From Thermocladium sp049965935 (GTDB lineage Archaea; Thermoproteota; Thermoprotei; Thermoproteales; Thermocladiaceae), in assembly GCA_049965935.1 (NCBI GenBank), contig JBMFVP010000026.1, positions 1 through 22,076 on the forward strand: 22,076 bases of DNA, given 5' to 3'. Shown piece by piece: positions 15,962 through 21,930 of the stretch (position 1 is its first letter; each line of letters begins with the position of its first letter). The notes below the pieces were generated by a model, which did no database searches, was not told the origin of the DNA, and was given only the letters and a program-made list of their open reading frames with translations. Position numbers and translations under genes: made by a program.

Positions 15962-16076
15962 TATCTATGATGCTCATGTAGAGTTAAAAACTTTTGCATT
16001 TGATCCTACTATTCATGAATACGCGACTTGATTGAAAGTTTTCCTGAATCGTCTTGGTTCCCGCTAAGCGATTAAT

Positions 16077-16084
16077 TTATTTTA
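16077..16084 (+). promoter_or_regulatory. TATA-like box for the XPF nuclease gene
   Basis: TTTATTTT is centred 27 bases before the ATG at 16108, in an AT-rich 146-base divergent region. The Taw1 promoter is at the other end of that region. Confidence 0.45.
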
Positions 16085-16107
16085 ATCCAATTTAAAGCAT
16101 TCACTAG

Positions 16108-16800
16108 ATGCAGTGCAATGTGGTTGTTGATTCAAGGGAACACTCGACAGCCATAGAGGTAATCAATGAATTAAAGAGACTTGGATGCACAGTTATTGAG
16201 AGAACCATAGAGGCCGGGGATTACGTTATATCGGATACCACGGTCATTGAGAGGAAGAAGGCCATGGACTTCATTAATTCCATAATAGATGGTAGATTAT
16301 TTGATCAAGCCAAGAGGCTGATTGAGCATTACCAGAACCCCATAATACTAATAGAGGGCGATCCCTGGCGGGCTATATCCAGGAGAAGCATTCATCCACA
16401 CTCCGTGGCGGGGGCCATGGTGGCGCTCAACAAGATGGGGATAAGGGTCCTTTACTCAGCGAATGAATCATTAACCGCCTATATAATATTCTCCTTAGCT
16501 AAGGTGGATGAAGGCAAGCCAATAAAGGCCGTGACTGCCAGGAAGGGAGAGACAATACGGGAATTACAGGTACAGTTATTGGGTTCCCTCCCAGGAATAG
16601 GTGGAAAAAGGGCTGAGAAGATACTGATGGAGTTCGGCACCCCATTAACTGCCTTGAATAATTTCGAGTCCTGGAGCAAAATAAATGGGATAAGCGAAAA
16701 AACTATAGCCGCGGTCAGGAAAGTATTAACCACCAAGTACAACAATGAGGCTGAGGAAAGGCTTGGGAATGGGAATAATATATTGGACTTCATCGAGTAG
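16108..16800 (+). CDS. xpf: XPF/ERCC4-type structure-specific endonuclease (short crenarchaeal form)
   Basis: The nuclease domain occupies residues 1-130, with VDSRE (7-11), GDYVI (37-41) and the signature E48-R-K-x3-D54. A (HhH)2 DNA-binding domain follows (LGSLPGIGGKRAEKIL at about 158-173 and INGISEKTIAAVRKVL). The helicase half of euryarchaeal Hef is absent, as is normal in crenarchaea, where the protein cuts flaps and 3'-ended branched DNA with PCNA. The C-terminus NNILDFIE has the I-x-x-F-I spacing of a weak PIP box (no Gln), so PCNA binding is possible. The last 11 bases overlap the convergent rtcA. Confidence 0.9.
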   Translation: MQCNVVVDSREHSTAIEVINELKRLGCTVIERTIEAGDYVISDTTVIERKKAMDFINSIIDGRLFDQAKRLIEHYQNPIILIEGDPWRAISRRSIHPHSVAGAMVALNKMGIRVLYSANESLTAYIIFSLAKVDEGKPIKAVTARKGETIRELQVQLLGSLPGIGGKRAEKILMEFGTPLTALNNFESWSKINGISEKTIAAVRKVLTTKYNNEAEERLGNGNNILDFIE

Positions 16801-17824
16801 GCTCCACAATGACCTCTCCCCCACCCCCCACCTCTCCCTTCACCTCAGCATTAATGCCCATTAACTTGATCACTCTCACATTAGTTAAGAGGTGCTGCGT
16901 CACCTGTGACACAGTATACCTAGTGGGTTCACTCGCCACAGCCGCATAAGTAACCATCATATCCCCCATATTGGGATCAAGGTCCGCGCCGCTTAGAATG
17001 CTTCTCAACAACTTATCCGCGGCCTCGCTCCCCACGGCCTCAGCCGGTTTACCTAATTCGCCCAATGCATCTCCGCCCACTCTATGGCCATCATCAAATG
17101 AGCCCCACACAACTATGCCGCTTCCAGGACTTAGTCCCGCTCCAACATCTATCCTGATATCAATAGGCAGCCCCAGCCTCATTAACTTATTCCTGGCAGC
17201 GGCGGCTTGCCTAGTAGCCACGTGACTGGGCAAGTTCGTTGCATGGGAGATTCCCTCCACTTTAATGGGCCGCGATTCTCTAAAGGAAATGCCATGCACA
17301 TTGCTTGGCCGCGTCTCAAGAACAACTGATCCCCCGCCCCTTGGATAATGACCCCGCTTTTTGGTGGTGATCATAGCCTTCATCCCCATTAGCTCCAGGT
17401 TCGGCACGACTACGTTAGCCATGTAATCAATTGGGGGTGCCATGGGAACATCAGTTCCACCCCTCAGCTCTATTATGGATCCGCAGCCCGCAGACATGAG
17501 TATGGGCATTATGGTTTGGATGATTAAGGAAATGCTGCCGGCGGTCCCCACATCAAAAACCTGATTACTGCACACTATTTTGCCAGGAATAAATGTGACC
17601 TCCATTGACCCCTCCCGCATCCCTATAACCTCGGCACTGCTTAGCTTGGCGGCTGCAGAAATGGCAGTTATGTGTTGCATTCGAAGACCTGGATTATTCC
17701 GCTTAGCTCGTATATTCCTGATCCTCACGGGGACTCCAATCACGGCCGAAAGCGACACGGCGGTTCTAAGTATTTGCCCGCCTCCCTCGCCCATTGACCC
17801 ATCTATCTCAATCACGCTAGGCAT
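16790..17824 (-). CDS. rtcA: RNA 3'-terminal phosphate cyclase
   Basis: RtcA converts RNA 3'-phosphate to a 2',3'-cyclic phosphate using ATP. The opening IDGSMGEGGGQILR (residues 7-20) is diagnostic. Further family blocks are NNPGLRMQH, GRGGxx-like RGGTDVPMAPPIDY, GHYPRGGG, and SQVTQHLLT near the end, whose His is the likely AMP-accepting residue. Length of 344 residues is normal. A TATA-like stretch (about 17838-17848) precedes the ATG. No rtcB is in the window, but an archease, the RtcB partner, lies at the right edge. The gene might serve tRNA or rRNA end processing. Confidence 0.93.
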   Translation of the reverse strand: MPSVIEIDGSMGEGGGQILRTAVSLSAVIGVPVRIRNIRAKRNNPGLRMQHITAISAAAKLSSAEVIGMREGSMEVTFIPGKIVCSNQVFDVGTAGSISLIIQTIMPILMSAGCGSIIELRGGTDVPMAPPIDYMANVVVPNLELMGMKAMITTKKRGHYPRGGGSVVLETRPSNVHGISFRESRPIKVEGISHATNLPSHVATRQAAAARNKLMRLGLPIDIRIDVGAGLSPGSGIVVWGSFDDGHRVGGDALGELGKPAEAVGSEAADKLLRSILSGADLDPNMGDMMVTYAAVASEPTRYTVSQVTQHLLTNVRVIKLMGINAEVKGEVGGGGEVIVEPTR

Positions 17825-17911
17825 TGATCAGGTTGGGTTTTTATCTTAATGGGAGTTAAGGAGCGATTTGGGCAAGGGGAAAGCGGTGAAGGCCGCTCAT
17901 TAATCGAGTAA

Positions 17912-17919
17912 GTTTAATA
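17912..17919 (+). promoter_or_regulatory. TATA-like box for the small zinc-ribbon gene
   Basis: GTTTAATA is centred 29 bases before the ATG at 17945, within the 120 bases between the divergent rtcA and zinc-ribbon genes. Confidence 0.4.
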
Positions 17920-17944
17920 AAGGGGTTAATTCCTTGTTGATTGA

Positions 17945-18202
17945 ATGAATTCTGTAACATGCCCATACTGCGGATTACCGACTTGGAGTTTCGATAGCTT
18001 CGTCAGTGATAGGTTCATGAATAATCCAAGGTTCTTCACCACCCATATAATACTATGCAAATGCAGTAACTGCGGCAAGATGTTCTACTTAGCCAAGACT
18101 AGGCTCAGATCGATAACTTATAAGATGGAGGACATAGATCTAGCGCCGGTAAGGCACTCATCTCAAAGCCAGGACATAGATAACGACCAACAAACCCAAT
18201 GA
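17945..18202 (+). CDS. Small zinc-ribbon protein, function unknown
   Basis: This 85-residue protein has C6-P-Y-C9 and, after about 28 residues, C38-K-C40-S-N-C43. That is enough for one zinc ribbon using C6, C9, C40 and C43, with C38 spare. A basic stretch follows (AKTRLRSITYKM), and the last twenty residues are polar and probably disordered. I do not recognise the family. Small ribbons of this type act in transcription, translation or as subunits of larger enzymes. A TATA-like box supports the start. It precedes the histone gene by about 120 bases and is probably transcribed separately. Confidence 0.65.
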   Translation: MNSVTCPYCGLPTWSFDSFVSDRFMNNPRFFTTHIILCKCSNCGKMFYLAKTRLRSITYKMEDIDLAPVRHSSQSQDIDNDQQTQ

Positions 18203-18292
18203 TAGTGAACCAAGCCTAAATGGTAATCAATGGATAGAATTCCCCTGGGGAGAGACTGCTCTCTGAGACATAGCTTATTAGCCTAAGTAATA

Positions 18293-18300
18293 GATTTAAG
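18293..18300 (+). promoter_or_regulatory. TATA-like box for the histone gene
   Basis: GATTTAAG is centred 27 bases before the ATG at 18324, consistent with a leaderless transcript. Confidence 0.45.
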
Positions 18301-18323
18301 TTCAGCGGTTCCCATTATAATTT

Positions 18324-18551
18324 ATGCCAGAGATACCATTAGCGCCGGTGGATCGTATATTTAAAAAAGCTGGGGCTGAACGCGTTGGGGAAGATGCTGT
18401 TCAAGCCTTACGCGACGTATTAGAGTCCATCGCGTATGACTTAGCTAATAGAAGCATAGAGATGTCGAAGCACGCCAATAGAAAAACAATAACCGCGGAG
18501 GACGTTAGGGCAGTTATCAGGATAATAAGATGCGTGCCTCTCTCCGTTTAA
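18324..18551 (+). CDS. Archaeal histone
   Basis: The 75 residues give a single histone fold: LAPVDRIFKKAGAERV, then the long middle helix (AVQALRDVLESIAYDLANRSIEMSKHA) and RKTITAEDVRAVIRII. LAPV, the Arg of the loop, and K-T-I-T-A-E-D-V match the DNA-binding and loop residues of HMf-type histones. Such histones wrap DNA as dimers that stack into longer fibres. Unlike many archaeal histones, which end soon after the third helix, this one carries a short tail with a cysteine (RCVPLSV). Among Thermoproteota, histones are known in groups such as Caldivirga, Vulcanisaeta and Thermofilum but not in Sulfolobales, which helps place the organism. Confidence 0.92.
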   Translation: MPEIPLAPVDRIFKKAGAERVGEDAVQALRDVLESIAYDLANRSIEMSKHANRKTITAEDVRAVIRIIRCVPLSV

Positions 18552-18632
18552 TAATAAAGAATTGAGCTCGACAAAATCCAAGGCAGAGAGGAAACCAAGA
18601 AGAGAAGCAAATAATGACAAAAGATTGATAAG

Positions 18633-18661
18633 CCTCGCCCCTCAGGGCGGGGGGAGGTCAG
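18633..18661 (+). repeat. TnpB-type right-end hairpin (copy C), solo
   Basis: CCTCGCCC (18633-18640) pairs with GGGCGGGG (18645-18652) around loop CTCA: eight pairs including one T-G. GGAGGTCAG follows at 18653-18661, identical to the end of the element at 92-100. No transposase gene adjoins it. It is either the remnant of a lost IS200/IS605 element or a mobile right end on its own. The bases that would act as guide begin TTAATTAGAT. Confidence 0.6.
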
Positions 18662-18873
18662 TTAATTAGATTTGATCGCCATAAATCCGCCTCATTTCCT
18701 CCTAGCCTCCTTAAAATGTATAGCATAGCTCAACTTACTCCAGTGATGCGTGGGGACAAACGGAAGAGAAATAGGGCCGACATTGGGTCTAGGGGTCAAG
18801 AATGTGGTCTCTGCATTATTCCGCGCTAAATGCATGAATTGCTTATTATAAGTGGTGTTAATGGGGTGGAGAG

Positions 18874-18900
18874 TCTCGCCCTTTAGAGCGGGAAGAAGGT
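18874..18900 (+). repeat. TnpB-type right-end hairpin (copy D), degenerate
   Basis: TCTCGCCC (18874-18881) pairs with GAGCGGGA (18886-18893) around TTTA, with one mismatch at the same step as in the copy at 71-90. AGAAGGT follows in place of AGGAGGTCAG. It lies about 20 bases upstream of the TATA-like box of the gene at 18943. Confidence 0.5.
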
Positions 18901-18911
18901 TGTGCTGAATA

Positions 18912-18919
18912 TTTTTAAT
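18912..18919 (+). promoter_or_regulatory. TATA-like box for the 90-residue unknown gene
   Basis: TTTTTAAT is centred 27 bases before the ATG at 18943, supporting both the promoter and the choice of start. Confidence 0.45.
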
Positions 18920-18942
18920 TAAAACGCTGCTCGGTAACTGGC

Positions 18943-19215
18943 ATGCCATGGATATCGTCGCGCTCAGCCGATAAATTAGTTATCAAGAGATGCTTCAAGA
19001 TGGGTGTGGGCTCGGTATTGAGGATTGAGAGCTTTAAGGGGGATAGGTGGCTGGAAATTAAGAGGCTGGATATGGATAGGTTCGAGGTCAGGGAGCATGG
19101 ATTCAATGAATCCAGCGTAATAGTGGATTCAGAAACATTGAAACCGGCAGTAAAGAGAATAATGAGCATGGAATTTCCGCGGAGTCACCAATTACGCATC
19201 AGCTCTATCGATTGA
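18943..19215 (+). CDS. Small protein of unknown function
   Basis: The 90-residue protein is mixed-charge, with many Arg, Lys, Glu and Asp. Alternating hydrophobic residues (SVLRIESFKGDRWLEIKRLD, then RFEVREHG and SSVIVDSETL) suggest several beta strands, then a short helix (KPAVKRIMSM) and a basic end (FPRSHQLRISS). There is no membrane segment, signal peptide or zinc motif; the single cysteine is near residue 17. I do not recognise a family. A small beta-barrel nucleic-acid-binding protein is possible but is only a guess from composition. A TATA-like box at the right distance supports the start; an ATG at codon 20 is an alternative. It lies before the GTPase cassette, in the same direction, 102 bases away. 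Confidence 0.6.
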   Translation: MPWISSRSADKLVIKRCFKMGVGSVLRIESFKGDRWLEIKRLDMDRFEVREHGFNESSVIVDSETLKPAVKRIMSMEFPRSHQLRISSID

Positions 19216-19317
19216 AAGTTATTATCGTATTTATATAATAGGTTTAGTTATTGCCTTGTTTTGCCTATTATATCCTATAATTATTTACAATAATAAAAAT
19301 TTATTAATTGGTTATGC

Positions 19318-19833
19318 TTGCTCCCATTCGTGAGAATTGCGTTGCTTGGCGATGGTGGTGTCGGTAAAACTACATTTATACGTAGAGCAATGGGTCTCGG
19401 AGAATCCGAGGGAGCCACCACAAAATTAGAGGTCAATAGATTGAACGTGGACGGCACTGACGTGGTGGTGTATGATTTCCCCGGCCAAAAAGAGTTATTT
19501 GAGAGCATTAGCAAACTTAATTTTGATGTTGATGTTATAATAATGTTTGCCGATGCCTCGGACATGGCCACGTTCTCTAATCTGACTTATTGGTACTCCA
19601 AGATGATTGATATGGGTATATCGCATAAACCTAAGTTTCTGGTGGTTAATAAGATGGATATAGAGCTTGTTGATCCGGATATAGTTATATCCACGCTGCC
19701 CACGATAATGGATCCAATAGCGGTTTTCCGAACCTCCCTCATAAATATGGATCAACGAGAAGTGGCGAATCTGCTTGGGGAGATAGTTAGGATGGCTAAT
19801 AAATACAGCAACTTAGTAGCAAAACCTTATTAA
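19318..19833 (+). CDS. Ras-like small GTPase
   Basis: The 171-residue chain is a complete small G domain: G1 GDGGVGKT (11-18), a possible switch I with ATTKLEV (33-39), G3 DFPGQ (53-57), and G4 NKMD (111-114). G5 is probably RTSLIN. DFPGQ keeps the catalytic-type Gln. There is no lipidation motif or extra domain. It resembles prokaryotic Rab/Arf/MglA-like GTPases, which usually act as switches with partner proteins, often roadblock or longin domains. Start: the frame opens with TTG at 19318, but GTG at 19330 (MRIALLGDGG) leaves the more typical N-terminus, and a TTTATTAA box lies 26 bases before it. It heads a same-strand cassette with the next two genes; the gaps are 22 and 6 bases. Confidence 0.85.
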   Translation: MLPFVRIALLGDGGVGKTTFIRRAMGLGESEGATTKLEVNRLNVDGTDVVVYDFPGQKELFESISKLNFDVDVIIMFADASDMATFSNLTYWYSKMIDMGISHKPKFLVVNKMDIELVDPDIVISTLPTIMDPIAVFRTSLINMDQREVANLLGEIVRMANKYSNLVAKPY

Positions 19834-19855
19834 TGTATTCTATATATAAATTTCA

Positions 19856-20266
19856 ATGCAGCCCGAGATAAGCGTTAAGTGCCCACGGTGTGGGAAGGAG
19901 CACACATTAACCCTGAATCCATCAATATTGGAGGAGGCCTCTAAGGGCGGATTAGCTCAAATAGCAATACCATGTGGAGACCACGTTCTTCTCGCGTATG
20001 TGGATAGGTATGGAATGGTTAGACGAGCATCTACTACGCTCCTAGTAACGGGTCCCGGCCCCTCGTTAAAGGCTGGAACAATTAGCTTTAATTGGAACGA
20101 ACGGAAACTAGCCGATGAAAAGATAGTGCTAGATGTATTGGGAGAGGATTACTTGCGATCCATACGGGAAGTGCTTGAAGGAAAGACGAAGCCCACGCCG
20201 GAGCTGGAGTCGCTGCTGGCGAAGCTAGTGGTCCTCGGCATCATAACCGATAAGGTAACGAGGTGA
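19856..20266 (+). CDS. CCCH zinc-binding protein in the GTPase cassette
   Basis: The protein of 136 residues opens with C9-P-R-C12, and a second half-site C40-G-D-H43 follows after 27 residues. This makes a plausible C-x2-C...C-x2-H zinc site. Next comes a beta-rich stretch (HVLLAYVDRYGMVRRASTTLLV), then a helical C-terminus (RSIREVLEGKTKP, ELESLLAKLVVLGII). The beta region has the look of a roadblock/longin-type or regulatory strand pair, but I cannot assign a family. It begins 22 bases after the GTPase gene. A TATATATAAA tract (19841-19850) is too close to the ATG for a leaderless promoter, so read-through from the GTPase gene is likelier. Its stop overlaps the Shine-Dalgarno sequence of the next gene. 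Confidence 0.7.
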   Translation: MQPEISVKCPRCGKEHTLTLNPSILEEASKGGLAQIAIPCGDHVLLAYVDRYGMVRRASTTLLVTGPGPSLKAGTISFNWNERKLADEKIVLDVLGEDYLRSIREVLEGKTKPTPELESLLAKLVVLGIITDKVTR

Positions 20267-20267
20267 T
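20260..20267 (+). promoter_or_regulatory. Shine-Dalgarno sequence deciding a TTG start
   Basis: GAGGTGAT lies seven to eight bases before the TTG at 20273 and includes the TGA stop of the preceding gene. It supports the TTG start and translational coupling inside the cassette. Most other starts in the window rely on leaderless promoters instead. Confidence 0.6.
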
Positions 20268-20272
20268 GCGTA

Positions 20273-21232
20273 TTGTCCTTCTTCAAGATCTTCTCCCCGA
20301 CAGGCCAATCCATTATAAAGGACCAGGGATTATTGGCGGCATTAAATGAGATTAATTCCATGGATAAGTACTACATGACGCTCCTCCTACGAACAATAGA
20401 GAGCAGGTACACTATAGCAGGCGCGATAAGGTTATCCGAGGAGAATAAGACTGCACTCTACATTAGGTCCCTCATAAGTATAGCCCAGAAAATAAATATT
20501 CTGGACAAGTTATATACAATTAAGGACTTCGATGAATCCTTGCCGAATAGTCCCCTCGCCAAGGAAGTGGGCCAATTATATAATGCACTCATAGTTAAGG
20601 AGGGAGCTGACTTCATTGAGAACAAGATAAATCAGACAGTGCTGGAATTAATACATGCTGGCTTTAATAGGATTAAGGCAGTAATAGGCCTAAAGAATGA
20701 AATAGCTAAATCACTAGATGTAAAAAGGTTTCGCCGCTTACTTGTGGCATCGTTCGATGATGGTTTCGGCGCAGCCGCCATAATTACTAATGCCCCCCTT
20801 CTAGAGGAGGCGCTGGTTTATGATAGGTCCCAATCCTCTCTGGAATCTAGCCGAGTCCTGATAGGTAGGCTGGCTCAATCGGTTGCTGATAGAATAAAGT
20901 TCACGGAGGGCCCACTAGACGATTATGTGAATGACTTTAGGGGCAAATTCGATGCCGGCATCCTCTTCATGTCATTTAACTGGTTATCAACGAATCTATT
21001 CGAGTTCGGGCAATTACATGAATTAGTGAGGCCCGGGGGCTCCCTCATCGTGGTGCAGCCACTTGAGGATAATGGCTTCGGTTATCTATACATGCTTGTG
21101 CAGATGCTGTTGGGGGCTAATAAGTACCCTACCATTGATGAATTAGAGAGCATGATGAGTTATGCCGGCTTTAAGAAGAGGAGTTCAAGGACGGAGAAGG
21201 GGATAGGTTATATAGGCGAATGGTTAGTCTAG
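20273..21232 (+). CDS. Methyltransferase-like protein in the GTPase cassette
   Basis: Residues 1-150 are mainly helical. Residues 155-319 look like a Rossmann methyltransferase: strand 1 RLLVASFDDGFG (155-166), strand 2 ending in the acidic D184 (ALVYDRSQ), a KFTEGPLDDY segment at strand 3, FDAGILFMSFNWL at strand 4, and RPGGSLIVVQPL (253-264) at strand 5. PTIDELESMMSYAGFKK follows, typical of the helix before the last strand. Motif I, normally G-x-G-x-G, is only D-G-F-G (163-166), so SAM binding is uncertain and a degenerate or regulatory domain is possible. The start is TTG with a good Shine-Dalgarno sequence. It ends the three-gene cassette. Confidence 0.65.
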   Translation: MSFFKIFSPTGQSIIKDQGLLAALNEINSMDKYYMTLLLRTIESRYTIAGAIRLSEENKTALYIRSLISIAQKINILDKLYTIKDFDESLPNSPLAKEVGQLYNALIVKEGADFIENKINQTVLELIHAGFNRIKAVIGLKNEIAKSLDVKRFRRLLVASFDDGFGAAAIITNAPLLEEALVYDRSQSSLESSRVLIGRLAQSVADRIKFTEGPLDDYVNDFRGKFDAGILFMSFNWLSTNLFEFGQLHELVRPGGSLIVVQPLEDNGFGYLYMLVQMLLGANKYPTIDELESMMSYAGFKKRSSRTEKGIGYIGEWLV

Positions 21233-21352
21233 CTTCCCCTAATACGCATCAAGGGTTTTTCAGTAATAAGATAAGAATGGCCTATCATTTCGATCGGTTC
21301 CCTAAAAAGGTAAGTAGAGGTAACTCAATCGTTTCCAGTTTTCTTGGGAATG

Positions 21353-21360
21353 CTTAAATA
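21353..21360 (+). promoter_or_regulatory. TATA-like box for the UspA gene
   Basis: CTTAAATA is centred 25 bases before the ATG at 21382, marking a transcription unit separate from the cassette upstream. Confidence 0.5.
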
Positions 21361-21381
21361 ATAGATTGAGGCTAGTTACTT

Positions 21382-21801
21382 ATGTTCCAGAAAATAGTGG
21401 TGGCTTATGATGGCTCGCCCCACTCAAAGAGGGCGCTTGATATGGCTATTGATATTGCCAGGAAATACGGTTCCCGGCTCTACATAGTAGAGGTAGTGGA
21501 TCCCGCCGCCTTAATAGGGCTAGGCGTTAGTCCCGTCCCTCAAACAGTGCTTGATCAATTATATCAAAAGGCTAAGAGTGATATTGAGGAGGCACGCAAA
21601 AGAGCTGCCGACCTAGAGACAGAGGGGCAGGTGCTGGAGGGTGATCCAGCCACCAGCATATTGGAATTCGTGGATAAGGTAAAGGCTGACTTATTGGTGT
21701 CGGGCAGCAGGGGATTATCCACCCTAAAGCGATTATTCCTCGGCAGTGTATCATCGAGACTAGTCAGCGAGGCAAGGATACCAGTCCTAGTAGTTAAGTA
21801 G
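21382..21801 (+). CDS. Universal stress protein, UspA family
   Basis: The 139-residue single Usp domain starts FQKIVVAYDGSPHSKRALDMAI. It carries the ATP-binding pattern G-x2-G-x9-G-S at residues 108-122 (GSRGLSTLKRLFLGS) and ends ARIPVLVVK. This is the nucleotide-binding (UspFG-type) class; such proteins form dimers and help in stress survival, with no fixed reaction. The start is the ATG with a TATA-like box 25 bases upstream. It is monocistronic by spacing, with a T-rich tract after the stop. Confidence 0.92.
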   Translation: MFQKIVVAYDGSPHSKRALDMAIDIARKYGSRLYIVEVVDPAALIGLGVSPVPQTVLDQLYQKAKSDIEEARKRAADLETEGQVLEGDPATSILEFVDKVKADLLVSGSRGLSTLKRLFLGSVSSRLVSEARIPVLVVK

Positions 21802-21820
21802 GCCTACATATTAAATGATT

Positions 21821-21836
21821 ATTATTTTTATTTTTC
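21821..21836 (+). terminator. T-rich terminator-like tract after uspA
   Basis: ATTATTTTTATTTTTC begins about 20 bases after the UspA stop codon. Oligo-T runs of this kind end archaeal transcripts without needing a hairpin. Confidence 0.5.
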
Positions 21837-21930
21837 ATGAATGCTTATTTTCGGGATTCTCACTGCTCCGACCGACATTATTATCGTCTAAGGATTGGCG
21901 TTAATGCTAGTCATTGATGTCGTATTTTCT

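Larger units (their letters stand above)
18552..18942. other. Intergenic region with two TnpB-type hairpins
   Basis: These 391 bases lie between the histone gene and the next start. They hold two GC hairpins (18633-18661 and 18874-18893) of the same family as that at 71-100, and a TATA-like box near 18912. An open frame on the minus strand (18949-18692) reads through one hairpin and shows no family features, so I do not call a gene. Confidence 0.5.

Noticed and set aside
18199..18275. Possible C/D box RNA between the zinc-ribbon and histone genes
   Set aside because: There is a CTGA and a small GAGAG/CTCTC hairpin, but the C box differs from RUGAUGA at two positions and the inner boxes are missing.
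18692..18949. Minus-strand open frame of 85 codons between the histone and the next gene
   Set aside because: It runs through hairpin copy D and the TATA-like box of the plus-strand gene at 18943 and shows no family motif, so it is probably a chance frame.
19841..19850. TATATATAAA as promoter of the zinc protein gene
   Set aside because: It is only 6-15 bases before the ATG, too close for transcription to start upstream of the codon. The protein must begin there because its C-x2-C starts at residue 9.
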